From positions 47,042,505 through 47,106,504 of the forward strand of contig OX328104.1 in assembly GCA_946811185.2 (NCBI GenBank): 64,000 nucleotides of DNA, in the 5' to 3' direction. The translations under genes and the position numbers were made by a program. Source of the stretch: Hippopus hippopus. Lineage: Eukaryota; Mollusca; Bivalvia; Cardiida; Cardiidae. A model generated the notes under the pieces. That model searched no databases and had not been told where the DNA came from. It saw only the letters and a list, made by a program, of their open reading frames with translations. Below, piece by piece: positions 11,707 through 21,650 of the stretch. Every line of letters begins with the position of its first letter. Position 1 is the first letter of the stretch.

Positions 11707-11944
11707 AGCTCTTTACCACACAATCCACAGTTTTAACAATCCTTTAAAAAAAAACCTTCGAAAACATTGTGGGAAAATTGTGGGAAAAGAAGAAAATGCT
11801 ATAAATCAACATTTTCTTTGTTTCCCATAATGTTTTCTACCCTTCCCAAAACAAATTTCAATTTGTGAGTCACATTTGTTTTGTCGTCTGCAAATACTTT
11901 TAATTTGGACAAGTCTAAAATATTTCAATCCAGAAAAGAGTTAA
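11707..11944 (-). mobile_element. Family A MITE, minus orientation
   Basis: CTCTTTACCACACAATCC at left and GAAAAGAGTTAA at right. The hairpin centre is changed (AAATGCTATAAATCAACATTT) and the first arm carries a short duplication (GTGGGAAAATTGTGGGAAAA). Confidence 0.75.
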
Positions 11945-12010
11945 ACAAAAGTGGACAGCATTCAATGGGGAAAAAAGATGCAAATATAGAAGTATAGTGT
12001 AGATAGAATT

Positions 12011-12232
12011 TGACCATTTACCACACATGAATCAGAAAGTTAGTGACAGACTGGAGGTCTTTTGAACACATAATGAGAAAAGGACTCCAAGCTGGTAGCC
12101 ACCATTTTCTCTTTTTTCCTCAAGGTTTTTTCCATTTTCAAAAGTAAATACCACCATTTGATCCATATTAAATTTGTTGTCTACAAATGCTTTAGGTTTG
12201 GACAAGTCTACATTTTTTCATGTGGTTGACAG
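12011..12232 (-). mobile_element. Family A MITE, diverged
   Basis: CATTTACCACACATGAATC at left and GTTTGGACAAGTCTACA near the right. Both hairpin arms are substituted (AAGCTGGTAGCCACCATTTT). Confidence 0.65.
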
Positions 12233-12245
12233 TTCAAGATCTTTC

Positions 12246-12345
12246 AAAAATGCTTTATGGGGGGGGGTTAAAAAAAAAAAAAAATTCGTCCCTACCCTAC
12301 CTAACATTTTTGGAGATGTTACCCTAAACAAACTATTTTTTTTTT
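12246..12345. repeat. Short insert with G, A and T runs and CCCTACC motif
   Basis: A run of nine G and a run of fifteen A precede CGTCCCTACCCTACCTAACA, and a run of T follows. It resembles the CCCGACCCTACC segment near 9490 and separates two family A pieces. Confidence 0.4.
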
Positions 12346-12397
12346 TAGGCCTAAGCATAAATGATACATGATGGGATAGAGAGGAAATGTCATTAAC

Positions 12398-12476
12398 CTG
12401 CAATTTCTCCTTTTCCCACAATATTTTTAAAGCCTTCTACAGGAGGGTCATCAAAACTCTGGATTGTGTGGTATTC
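12398..12476 (+). mobile_element. Family A right-half fragment
   Basis: Begins inside the second hairpin arm (ATTTCTCCTTTTCCCACAAT) and ends CTGGATTGTGTGGTA. The left half is absent. Confidence 0.65.
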
Positions 12477-12603
12477 TTTGCATGAATAAAATGCAAAATC
12501 TATTCATTTTCTTGCCCATGCTACTGGTATCAAAATTAACATCTCTATGAGCAAATACTGTGATATGTGCTTTTCAACAGCCTTACGAACTTGATTATGA
12601 TTT

Positions 12604-13531
12604 CTACACCTTCTATTTCAGAGAGTATCATAACTCTTTACCACATGACAGAAACGGCAACTTGTCCAAATTGAAAACACTTGCAGACCAGATTTTAAAT
12701 GTGGCTCAAATGAAGGAATTTGTCTTAGAAAACATTGTGGGAAAAATGAGACAATGCTGATTACCTTCATTGTCTCCTTTTTCCTCAGTGTTTTCAAAAG
12801 GTATCTTCCTCAGGTTTGTTAAAACTCTTTCTACACCTTCTTTTTCAGAGAGTATCCTAACTCTTTTCCACACACCAAAAATGTAGACTTGTCCAAATTG
12901 AAATCATTTTGTAGACGAGATTTTAATTGTGGCTCTTATGAAGGAATTTGTCTTTGTTAGGGTAAAAAAAATTGTGGGAAAAGTGAGAAAATGCTGGTTG
13001 TCAGCATTTTCTTCTTTTCCCTCATTGTTTTCAAAAGGTATCTTCCTCAGGTTTGTTAAAACTCTTTCTACACCTTCTTTTTCAGAGAGTATCCTAACTC
13101 TTTTCCACACACCAAAAATGTAGACTTGTCCAAATTGAAATCATTTTGTAGACGAGATTTTAATCGTGGCTCTTTTGAAGGAATTTGTCTTTGATAGGGT
13201 AGAAAACATTGTGAGAAAGTGAGAAAATGCTGGTTATCAGCATTTTCTCCTTTTCTCTCAATGTTTTCAGGTTTTTTCCTCAGGATTGTTAAAACTGAGA
13301 CTACACCTTTTATTTCATAGAGTATTTTCACTCCATACCACACAGCAAAAATGTAGACATGTCCAAATTGAAAGCATGTGCAGATGACATCCAATGATGG
13401 AATTCATCTTTGATAGGGATAAAAAGTTGTGGGGAAAAATGAGAAAATGCTTGTTTCCAGCACTTTCTCCTTTTCCCTCTATGTTTTCAGAAGGCCTCTT
13501 CCTCAGGGTTGTTAAAACTCAGGAAAGGGTT
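12604..13531 (+). repeat. Tandem array of four family A units
   Basis: Units start at 12604, 12831, 13068 and 13301, each with CTACACCTTC or a one-base variant, so the period is about 227-237 bp. Each unit holds a near-complete family A element plus a spacer with TTTTCAGAGAGTATC. Units two and three are almost identical, which points to recent unequal exchange. The outer units differ more. The array looks like an early stage of a satellite growing from a MITE. Confidence 0.85.
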
Positions 13532-13651
13532 TAAGTAAGCACCTAATGTTTAACAGTTTAACAGAAGTAATCTAATAAAGTTGATTAGGTTGATTCAATA
13601 TCCTTTTTGTCTGGTTCTACTGTATTTATATCTCTGTACTCTGACTTACCG

Positions 13652-13888
13652 TTATCCTCAACTAGTCGTCAAAATGTTAGACCTTTTGAAATGAAAAGCA
13701 TTTCCAGATGAGATATGAAATGACTGTGTCTCAATTTATGATGGGATTTGTGTTTGAAAAAGTTGAAATCATTGTGGAAAAAGAGGAAAATGCTGATAGC
13801 CAGCATTTTCTACTTTCCACACACTGTTTTCAAAAGCCTTCTTCACTTAAGGGTGATGAAAATACAGGACTTTTTGGTACAGGGTTAA
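13652..13888 (+). mobile_element. Family A MITE
   Basis: The left part is eroded (CAAAATGTTAGACCTTTTG). The hairpin is recognisable (GAAAATGCTGATAGCCAGCA). The right end GGTACAGGGTTAA keeps TTAA. Confidence 0.7.
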
Positions 13889-13976
13889 CACATTGCAATC
13901 TGCCATAAACTTTTTTCATCTTGCAGTTTACCACAATTGAAAACCATGTGGTTGAATTGGAAACTACTAGCAAGTC

Positions 13977-14290
13977 TTGTTGATTGATTGATTGTATGGT
14001 GTTTAAACTTTAACACCGTTTCAATGTTATTTCAATTGTATCACAGTGGCTAGTGCACTATCCATGCTTTCCTTGAGTTTATTTTACCAGTACTTTGCAC
14101 AATATTTATTCAAGCCACTGGCTGCTTTTCCACAAAAGCACAGTCAAAAAATGGTCAGCAGTGAGAGAGGAATGAATCCCTTTGCAATGACTATCATCAG
14201 TCCTCTGAAAGAAATTGTCCAAGCTGGGGATCAATCCAGCGTCCCTCTGTTCTCGAGTCCTGCAAGCTACTGACTGAGCTACCAGGGCTC
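13977..14290 (-). mobile_element. SINE, family b, reverse orientation
   Basis: Read on the minus strand, the head is GAGCCCTGGTAGCTCAGTCA with a B-box-like GGATTGATCCCC. The tail lies at the left as TTGATTGATTGATTGTATGG. Its head abuts a family A half-element exactly at the hairpin centre. Confidence 0.75.
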
Positions 14291-14390
14291 AAAATGCTGG
14301 TTACCAGCATTTTCTTTTTTCCCCACTAAGCTTTCAGAAGCCCTCTTCCTCAGGGTCGTTCAAACATTGGATTGTTTGGTAGAGGGTTAA
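14291..14390 (+). mobile_element. Family A right half
   Basis: Begins at AAAATGCTGGTTACCAGCAT and ends GGTAGAGGGTTAA. The left half is missing and is replaced by the SINE head. Confidence 0.75.
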
Positions 14391-14579
14391 GCTTCCTAAA
14401 TGTTAATGAATTGAAATTTTTGTCTCAGTGGTAAAGAAAGTTTGATTCATATTATTGTCTTGAGAAAACTATATCTATATAATTTAAAGGCAAACAAAAA
14501 AAGAAATGAGATCTGAATAATTTATATTGGCTCTCTTATAACTGCTTTGTGTTTAACTTCAAAACCGCCATAAGCTATC

Positions 14580-14807
14580 GGGGTCCTGCGTGGCTTAGTG
14601 GTAAAGTGTGGGACTCTTAACCTGGAGGCCCCGGGCTCAAGCCCCACCTGATCCACTGGGTTTTTCATGGGAGTGTCCTTGAGCATGATACTTCAGAGCC
14701 CTAGCCTAGTACTGGTGAAACCCAGGAAATACATGAATATGTGAACTGTTTCCGTGATATGACTGTAGTAATGTTGAAAGCAGTGTAAAACACAATTCAA
14801 TCAATCT
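14580..14807 (+). mobile_element. SINE, family a
   Basis: Head GGGTCCTGCGTGGCTTAGTG, anticodon-arm region GGACTCTTAACC and B-box-like GGGCTCAAGCCCC. The central block is TAGTACTGGTGAAACCCAGG and the tail is ATTCAATCAATC. Flanks ATAAGCTATC (14570-14579) and ATAAGCCATC (14808-14817) form a 10-bp duplication with one mismatch. Confidence 0.85.
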
Positions 14808-14817
14808 ATAAGCCATC

Positions 14818-15258
14818 ACCAGCTTAATTGGAAGAGCTATTTCATATTTTGTAGGCTTATCCTGATCTACAGTTTATGAGAAAGGCTTTTCGCTGTTAGA
14901 TAAAACAAAGAGGTATTAATAAGAAAATGGGAAATTAATGTAGTAAATCATATAAATCTAAAGTTACATAATTAGTGATTTTTAAGTGAAGTTATTTCCA
15001 AGCACTCTAAGTGTTGGGACATTTATCGACTAAGTGATCCTTTTGCTAAAGCCTTACTTTATCTAGCTATCATTTAATAGCATCTTGTCTGGATTCATTT
15101 CAAATGAGACTTGCAGAACAAAGCTGCTTGGTTTTTGACAAGCTTCATTAACTCTATCATAAACGCGATATTTAACAAAAAGAGTCCATTCTGGAAAAAA
15201 AAAAGTTGTTTCATTAATCAGCGCTCTGCAATAATTTATCTTCAATCTCAACAAAATT
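14818..15258. other. No recognisable feature
   Basis: Low-copy AT-rich DNA with no repeat match and no convincing open frame. Confidence 0.45.
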
Positions 15259-15472
15259 TTAACCCATGGAGCGCGGAATAAACCCAATAGACATTTTCAG
15301 TCGAAAAACAAGAACCAAAATAGTTGCAATTTCATGGTTGCTTTTGTCTATAAAGACTTTACAAAGTGTACAGAGTAGACTAAAGGTCAGACAGCACTTT
15401 TTGTACAGTCTGATCTTGATCTACACTGGCCGCAACAGCCACTATAGTTGTGAAAGGCGCTTTAAGGCTTAA
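15259..15472. mobile_element. Family B TTAA-flanked MITE (subtype 2)
   Basis: Starts TTAACCCATGGAGCGCGG and ends GGCGCTTTAAGGCTTAA. The interior holds CATTTTCAGTCGAAAAAC, GGTTGCTTTTGTCTATA and GTACAGTCTGATCTTGATCT. It resembles the copy at 57458. Its right part belongs to a 129-bp block repeated exactly at 16679-16807. Confidence 0.75.
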
Positions 15473-15529
15473 TGGATTAATATTAAGAGAATAATAAAAG
15501 TCAAAAGACTTGAAGCAGATTAATTTTTC
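15401..15529. repeat. 129-bp direct repeat, copy 1
   Basis: By eye, every base matches 16679-16807. It spans the end of a family B element plus adjoining DNA (TAATAAAAGTCAAAAGACTT), so it is a segmental duplication and not two transposon insertions. Confidence 0.85.
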
Positions 15530-15530
15530 G

Positions 15531-15706
15531 TCTTCTCACCATGAGATGGAAATTTTAGTACCAAAGCAAATATATTGAACCAATCTGATTGGTCAATGAA
15601 ATTTGAGTATCAGCTGCAAAATGCCAATATGGCATGTTGGATGAATCCAATCAGATTACCAGTAGATTAATATTCATTAAAGTTTCCATCTCATAGGAGA
15701 AGAAGG
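15531..15706. mobile_element. Short MITE with ~24-bp inverted ends
   Basis: Left end CTTCTCACCATGAGATGGAA mirrors right end TTTCCATCTCATAGGAGAAG. The interior contains ACCAATCTGATTGGTCAATG. There is one copy in the window, with possible loose similarity at 16803. It starts just after the duplicated 129-bp block. Confidence 0.65.
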
Positions 15707-15824
15707 CTTTGTAAAATTTGAAAAATTTACCATTTGACTATGGGATTGGCTCAAAAAAACACTGAATAATGAAGTTACTATTCTTGACCAGATATTCTGC
15801 TATTCTTTTGATTTTGAAATATTG

Positions 15825-16036
15825 TTAATCCTTAGGCTGCTAAGTGAGACTCTCTAACCTTTAGCGCATAGTGTAGATGAAGATCAGGCTTCACAGAACA
15901 TGCAGTCTGATCTTGGATCTACACTGTCCAGTAAGGAGATATTTTTCTCCATAAAAGAAGATTGAAATAGCATTATAAAGGTTTTTACTATGGGCTGGAA
16001 TGTTTCATTTAACTTATTGAGCAGGATAAGGGTTTC
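15825..16036 (+). mobile_element. Family B MITE (subtype 1)
   Basis: Starts TTAATCCTTAGGCTGCTAAG and ends TGAGCAGGATAAGGGTTTC. The middle is an imperfect palindrome (TAGTGTAGATGAAGATCAGG against TCTGATCTTGGATCTACACT). AAGGAGATATTTTTCTCC follows. Confidence 0.8.
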
Positions 16037-16118
16037 AAATTTATTCCAGGATGTAACACCAATAAATTGTCTATAATATGCAGACAAAAGCTTTTATTCA
16101 AGAGTACAACACTAAACA

Positions 16119-16346
16119 TTAACAGTACCAGACAACAAAATCTTCAACATGTCCAAATTAAAAGCATTTTACGGACACAAATAAAATGAGACTAAAATGA
16201 TGGAATTTGTCTTTAAAAAGATAGGAAATATAGCAAGAAATGGAGAAAATGCTTGTTACAAGAATTTTCTATATTCCATCGATGTTTTTAATAACCTTTG
16301 TCCTCAGATTTGTTAAAACACAGGATTTTTTTTCGTAAAGGGTAAA
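16119..16346 (+). mobile_element. Family A MITE
   Basis: TTAACAGTACCAGACAACAAA at left and TTCGTAAAGGGTAAA at right. The hairpin is partly decayed (GAAAATGCTTGTTACAAGAA). Confidence 0.7.
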
Positions 16347-16678
16347 ATCACAGCTCATGGCTCTGTTTTTTATTTTCATGGTTTTCAATTCGGAATTTCT
16401 CTAAGAATATTTTTATTGCCCAATTCCTTGGTTTAATTGATTGTTTGATTGACAAGCTTGTTGCATCTGCATTTCAGCAGATACCAGAATTTCTGGGATC
16501 AAATAAAATAATCTTTGTTGTGAAATCTGTTACGTTAGACCTGCAGATAAGAGGATTGTTTTGGCATTCAGTGGGCAAAGTGTTTTTCAATTCATTCTCA
16601 GAACCTAAATTATGTCACAGAAATTTTCAGTGAGTACCCACAACACAGATGTTACAAAAGCAGTGAAATATTTAGAAG
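16347..16678. other. No recognisable feature
   Basis: Low-copy DNA with a 62-codon frame that shows no family resemblance. Confidence 0.4.
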
Positions 16679-16807
16679 TTGTACAGTCTGATCTTGATCT
16701 ACACTGGCCGCAACAGCCACTATAGTTGTGAAAGGCGCTTTAAGGCTTAATGGATTAATATTAAGAGAATAATAAAAGTCAAAAGACTTGAAGCAGATTA
16801 ATTTTTC
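16679..16807. repeat. 129-bp direct repeat, copy 2
   Basis: Identical by eye to 15401-15529. It starts in mid-element (TTGTACAGTCTGATCTTGAT), so the family B left half is absent here. Confidence 0.85.
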
Positions 16808-16833
16808 TATCTCATACATTACAACTCTTTTGA

Positions 16834-17055
16834 GTACCAGCAACATTATGAGATTTCTGAAACAATGTTGTAGAAGATGACTGTGCTGTGTGTATGCACT
16901 CTAGATCAGTTCTTACTTAAAACATTGAAAGAAAAAAATTTTAAGTACATGCAACATTATGAGTTTTCTGAAATAATGTTGTAGAAGATGACTGTGCTGT
17001 GTGTATGCACTCTAGATCAGTTCTTACTAAAAACAATGAAAGAACAAAATTTTAA
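16834..17055. repeat. Tandem duplication, two units of 111 bp
   Basis: Units 16834-16944 and 16945-17055 share GCAACATTATGAG, AATGTTGTAGAAGATGACTG and GCACTCTAGATCAGTTCTTA. They differ at only a handful of positions. No coding content. Confidence 0.85.
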
Positions 17056-17079
17056 TGTTAGTAATGTGTGTGAAGTGTG

Positions 17080-17290
17080 TTAACCCTTGTCCTGCGAAAT
17101 AACTAAAATGAATTTTCAATTCGATAGGAAAAACCCAAATATTGCTAATACAAAGTTTTGTTCCAGGGAATAATGTCTCCTTATCGGACAGTGTAGATCC
17201 GAGATCAGACTGCACATTCTGTGCAGTCTGATCATGATCTACACTGTTCGCAAAAGGTTTTTGAGTCATGCTTAGCAGCCTAAGGGTTAA
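17080..17290 (-). mobile_element. Family B MITE, minus orientation
   Basis: TTAACCCTTGTCCTGCGAAA at left and TTAGCAGCCTAAGGGTTAA at right, with TTAA at both borders. The palindrome is well kept (GATCAGACTGCACATTCTGT, then GCAGTCTGATCATGATCTAC). Confidence 0.85.
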
Positions 17291-17360
17291 AGAATTTGAT
17301 TTGGCATTTACCACCCTGTAGGATATGAACATCTGTCAGATTGTGAACAAAATATACCAT

Positions 17361-17820
17361 TTTATTTCATGCTTTCCGGTAGGTTATTAATAAAATATCA
17401 GTGAAATATTTTTCGATATTTCATGGTTACGACCAGTGAAAATACCGATTTTTATATTCTAACTTTTCAATTGAAGACAGAAACAGTTGTTCCTGTGCAC
17501 TAGTTACCTAGGTATAATGTGTGTGCCTCACAACATGACGTAATATTGTAATGCGATGCTATGCAGAGGGGGTACGCCACGGGGAATAACCAAAAAGAAC
17601 TGTACTGGATTTTGATTAAGTTCCCCCCAGAAAGGGTTAAAAGCATGAAATAAATAGAATATTTGTTTTTTTCTGTGAAAGATCGAAATTTATTTCATCA
17701 AGTGAACATCATCGATAATATTTTCACTTGTGGCTGTGCCACTCGTCAAAATATCACCGATGATTTTCGCTCGATGAAATATATTTTGATCTTTTACTGT
17801 AAAAACCAAATATCCTCTAT
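17361..17820. mobile_element. Family E long-hairpin element, diverged
   Basis: Starts TTTATTTCATGCTTTCCGG and contains GTACGCCACGGGGAATAA and AAAGCATGAAATAAATAGAA. It then folds: GATCGAAATTTATTTCATC pairs imperfectly with GATGAAATATATTTTGATC downstream. A second copy is at 62505-63020. Confidence 0.7.
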
Positions 17821-18015
17821 GTAATTGCCTTCACTGAACTAATATCAAGCAAACCCACTGCATATTCGTTGTTTGCTGGCATATATGGAAGCTCTAAACA
17901 AACAACAACAACAACCTGAAAACTACCTAAGAACGATGAGCTATCAAACTTCAGAAGTGAGGGAAGGCCTTTTCCTACAATGTTTTGTACTCTTTCAAAG
18001 ACAACTCCCATCCTT

Positions 18016-18244
18016 TTATCCCTTTCCCAAACAACCAATTTTAGACCCTTCCGAATTTAAAGGATCTGCATACATCACATTTTGAACATGGTACAAATGA
18101 ACTCAAGTTTTTTGACAGGGTAGAAAACATTGTGGGAAAAGGAGAAAATGCTGGTTAACAGCATTTTCTCCTTTTCACACAATGTTTTCAAAAGGCTTCC
18201 TCCTCAGGGTTGTGAAAACGCGGGATTGTTTGGTAAAGGGCTAA
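18016..18244 (+). mobile_element. Family A MITE
   Basis: Left end TTATCCCTTTCCCAAACAA and right end TTTGGTAAAGGGCTAA. The hairpin is nearly perfect apart from the centre GGTTAACAGC. Confidence 0.8.
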
Positions 18245-18574
18245 GGTATTCAAATTCTGCAAATGTTCTCAATGTAGACAGGTCCTTAATTGTGTTGTTT
18301 GGTAAAGTGTTAACCTTTTACCCGCATATCTCAGTTCCCTCAATGTTTTCAACAGCATGTCACGGCTACAATGTGAGAAGAGTTAGACATCAAAATTGTA
18401 AAATTAAATAATCCTTATGAAAACTGAAATTGTCAAATATCTTTCCTCAGATTTTGTAATTTTACAGATCCTCGCCCAAGTGCATTATTCTTGGTCTATA
18501 AAGTTTCTAAATTACTAGGTTTATAATAAGGAGCACTTGGTTATAGTAAAGTTTATTTTGATTGTACAACTCCA

Positions 18575-18803
18575 TTAACCCATTACCACACGGCAAAATT
18601 TAAGACCTATCCAAATTGAAAGCATTTGCAGACGACAATTTCATAGTGGCTCAAATGACGCAACTTTTCTTTGATAGGGTAGAAAACTTTGTGGGAAAAG
18701 GAGAAAATGCTGGTTACCAGCATTTTCTCCTTTTCCCACAATGTTTTCAAAAGGCCTCTTTTTTAGGGGCGTCAAAAGGCGTCATTGTGTGGTAAAGGGT
18801 TAA
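18575..18803 (+). mobile_element. Family A MITE, complete, mosaic copy
   Basis: TTAACCCATTACCACACGGC to GTGTGGTAAAGGGTTAA, with perfect TTAA borders. The left half, including AATTTAAGACCTATCC and TGACGCAACTTTTC, nearly matches the copy at 50626. The right half (GGGGCGTCAAAAGGCGTCAT) nearly matches the copy ending at 51178. The change of partner falls in the hairpin. Confidence 0.9.
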
Positions 18804-18839
18804 AAGAAGAGACTTTTCTGTGTTACTTGACACAAAAAT

Positions 18840-19570
18840 GGTTCTACCCTGAGTTAGATGCCAAGTAACTATTACCTAGCAAAGCAGGAACGGCAACAGC
18901 GCAGTAGAAAAGCTTTGACCATAGTAGAAGAATATTGAAAGCCTCATGATCGCCACTTCATGGCGCTTGTTTTGACCTTGCTTAAAATTTCAGTAGCTCA
19001 AAGTGCCACAAAAGCGTAGTAAAAGTGTAGCAAGAATTTGTGAACACAGCAGTATCGTAGCCTCGGTGCGAGTAACGTAGCACAAGTGCAGTGCATCATA
19101 ACAAAAGCAACACCCAACCCTTCCAACCTATTGTTCATAACCGAAAGCTGGAGCACAGCTACTGCAGCAATTTGATCCATTTTCTTCCAATGCTGATGGT
19201 CAACTGCTGCTATAAAGAAACATTCCAAAAGGGCAACAGAAGCTCAGCTCCTGCGCATAGGTGGTACCTAGGTTGCAGCAGCTACATTAAGTAAGCCTGA
19301 AATAGCGTGCCATAGTGGAAGCATAGAAGAAGTGTCTTGGAAGCCCCATAGAAGCACAACAACAGTGTGACAGGATCGTGACCAGTGCAATGAGATTGTG
19401 ATTGAAGCATACTGGAAACGCTTAAGTCTCAAAATGTTCCACTTGTTGGCGCTTCTTCGGCAATTTGAAAGATTTTGGAGAAGCGCCATGAACGCAGTGG
19501 ATTCGCCACCCAGTGGAAAGGGGGTATAAGTTGCTAAATAAAGAAATTTTAAGATTCACAGCCAATCATA
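18840..19570. other. Unassigned segment of distinct composition
   Basis: Many short GTAG, GCAG and AGCGCAGTAG-like words in irregular spacing, with more G+C than the surroundings and almost none of the poly(A/T) seen elsewhere. Two minus-strand frames (18998-19228 and 19268-19489) are open but match no family I know. It could be an eroded low-complexity or coding-derived insertion. Confidence 0.3.
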
Positions 19571-19731
19571 AAAACCCTTAGTTTATGATTTAAAAAAGCT
19601 CCTTGTCTGAGAAATTTCTCCAAATCGGACAGAGAAGATTTAAGATCAGACTGCACATTCTGTGCAGTCTGATCTTGATCTACACTGTCTTCAAAAGCCT
19701 ACAAAGTTACACTTAGTAGCTGAAGGATTAA
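19571..19731 (-). mobile_element. Family B MITE, partial
   Basis: AAGATCAGACTGCACATTCT followed by GTGCAGTCTGATCTTGATCT. The right end CTTAGTAGCTGAAGGATTAA keeps the TTAA border. The left end is uncertain. Confidence 0.7.
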
Positions 19732-19893
19732 TAATATATATTTTATGTTCAGAAAGAGTTCTAGGAGGAAATCTGAGAACACTATTGGAAGACACAATTA
19801 TTCATTAAGAACAATCTACATTGATTGTGAAGATGTTTCAGTCAATATGTGTCAGTAATTGGTCTACAGTCATTACCAGGTATCTTGCTTATA

Positions 19894-19933
19894 TACTGAA
19901 CCAAAAAAGAAACTTCCCCCTGTGTTTAAGTGC
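19894..19933 (+). repeat. Left terminal inverted repeat of Tc1 element
   Basis: Reads TACTGAACCAAAAAAGAAAC then TTCCCCCTGTGTTTAAGTGC. The right copy has four C where this has five. Confidence 0.95.
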
Positions 19934-20201
19934 AAATACAATGTTATTAAAAAAAATCAAAATATCAGATGACTACATATATTCGGGCAAACGATTATGT
20001 GTCCGATAAAACAAATTTTAACTCGATTGAAAGCATTTTGCAGAAGAAACCCGCTGAAAGCGATTTTCACGTGCATGCACGGACCAGTATAATTCGTGTA
20101 TATTTTTTGAAACCTTTCAGTCTAATTTTATAGACTTTCATGTCAATAAGAAAAAGACGTTGAAAAAAATTAAATTCTTTTTAGTTTTCTTTATTTTTGA
20201 T

Positions 20202-21154
20202 ATGCCTAGAATTCCGCAAAATTTACGCGAACGTGCCATTGGCATGCTTAATGCTGGTATGACGATGAATGCTGTTGCTATGAATATTGGATGTTCTACT
20301 CGTGCTATTCGACACCTTACGCAACGTTTTCAAGCAACAGGGCGTACGGAAGATCGACCACGTAGTGGACGTCCTCGCGTCATGACGCGCGGCCAAGACT
20401 GCTATATTCGGAACACCCACCTGCACAATCGCTTTCAAACTGCCACAGCCACTGCTGCCAACACCCCTGGTACACATAACAACCGTATATCTGCCCAAAC
20501 TGTGCGCAATCGCTTGCACGAGGGTGGGCTACGTGCACGTCGTCCATACGTTGGTTGTGTTTTGACGCGACGTCACCGCGTAAATCGTGGCTTAGACAAC
20601 AATGGAATAGTGTGCTTTTCTCTGACGAGTCCAGGTTTTCCATTCATCGAGGTGATGGCAGGGTTCGAGTATACTGTAGGAGAAATGAACGTTATGCCGA
20701 CTGTTGCGTACTTGAACGAGATAATTTTGGGGGTGGGGGTTCTGTCTTGGTCTGGGCGGGCATTGCACATGGCTTTCGCACTAATCTCGTCGTTATCGAA
20801 GGGAATTTGAATGCCCAACGCTACCAAGATGAAATTCTTGTGAGGCACGTTATCCCACTGTTTTAAAATAATGCCAATATCACTCTTTTTCAGCATGATA
20901 ATGCCACAAGCCATACAGCTAGGGACAATGTGAATTTCCTCAGGGCGAATAACATTGCATTTATGAATGACTGGCCTGCAAAAAGCCCTGATCTGAATCC
21001 CATTGAACACCTTTGGGATAATTTGGACCAGCGTGTTAGACGTCGCCCTATTCCACCGTCAAACGTCATTCAGCTAAGACAAGCCTTAATTCAGGAATGG
21101 AACAACATTCCACAAGCCGAAATCAATACACTTATCCGTTCTATGCGCCAATGA
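20202..21154 (+). pseudogene. Tc1-like transposase, broken (one frameshift, one stop)
   Basis: The ATG at 20202 opens MPRIPQNLRERAIG. An N-terminal paired-like helix-turn-helix covers residues about 1-50 and a GRPR motif sits at residues 56-59. A second helix-turn-helix region (RISAQTVRNRL) follows. The frame is lost near 20586-20590, apparently through a small deletion. The catalytic domain continues in another frame: first Asp at 20624-20626 (FSDESRF), GGGGSVLVWAGIAHG near 20730, second Asp at 20897-20899 (QHDNATSHTARD) and Glu at 21005-21007 (SPDLNPIEHLWDNL). A TAA at 20864-20866 also interrupts it. Thirty-five residues separate the last Asp from Glu, so the triad is DD35E. The protein would cut and paste the element but is not functional as written. 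Confidence 0.92.
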
Positions 21155-21359
21155 TGCCAGGCAGTCCTTCATGCTGAAGGTGGTCATACCCGGTATTAAT
21201 TTGTGATTTTGGTGAGCGACCCCTTCCGCATTTTAACTACCATTTCACTACTTTTGGATAAACTCTCAGCAATCATTTTTTTCACACAAAGTCGCAATAA
21301 AATACTCTTTCAATGCATATAAATCTAGTTTAATCCTGATTTTCATATTTGTGTATATC

Positions 21360-21399
21360 TGCACTTAAACACAGGGGAAGTTTCTTTTTTGGTTCAGTA
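21360..21399 (-). repeat. Right terminal inverted repeat of Tc1 element
   Basis: Reads GCACTTAAACACAGGGGAAG then TTTCTTTTTTGGTTCAGTA, the inverse of the left end. Confidence 0.95.
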
Positions 21400-21460
21400 T
21401 ATATTATTTTGATCATGGGCTCTGGTTACTATTTCTTGATTTTAAGGTATTACATTATCT

Positions 21461-21650
21461 TTAGGACCCTGTACCAAAAAGTTTCATGTTTTAGATGAAC
21501 CCAAAGGACAATGCTCTTGAAAACATTTTGGGAAAAGGAGAAAATGCATTTTCTACACTTGAAAAGCAAATCACATTGTTTGAGCCGTAGTTGATATGTT
21601 TTATGAAATTGCATTCAGTTTGGACAAGAAGAAATTTTGCTCTTTGCTAA
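21461..21650 (-). mobile_element. Family A MITE with collapsed hairpin
   Basis: Starts near CCCTGTACCAAAAAG. GGAAAAGGAGAAAATGCATTTTC shows the hairpin centre and most of one arm deleted. The right end is TCTTTGCTAAAGACGG-like and eroded. Confidence 0.6.

Larger units (their letters stand above)
19894..21399 (+). mobile_element. Tc1/mariner element (Tc1-like), about 1.5 kb
   Basis: The inverted terminal repeats are about 38 bp and nearly identical. The left begins TACTGAACCAAAAAAGAAAC at 19894, and the right ends with its reverse complement at 21399. They differ by one base in the C run. TA dinucleotides at 19892-19893 and 21400-21401 fit the TA duplication of this superfamily. The transposase gene (20202-21154) is in forward orientation. 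The near-identical ends imply fairly recent activity, but the gene is broken, so this copy would need a transposase from elsewhere. Confidence 0.95.

Noticed and set aside
12604..13531. CRISPR-like regular spacing
   Set aside because: Units of about 230 bp are whole MITEs with no short spacers, and the DNA is eukaryotic.
20573..21010. 145-codon minus-strand frame
   Set aside because: It is antisense to the Tc1 transposase catalytic region and has no family resemblance.
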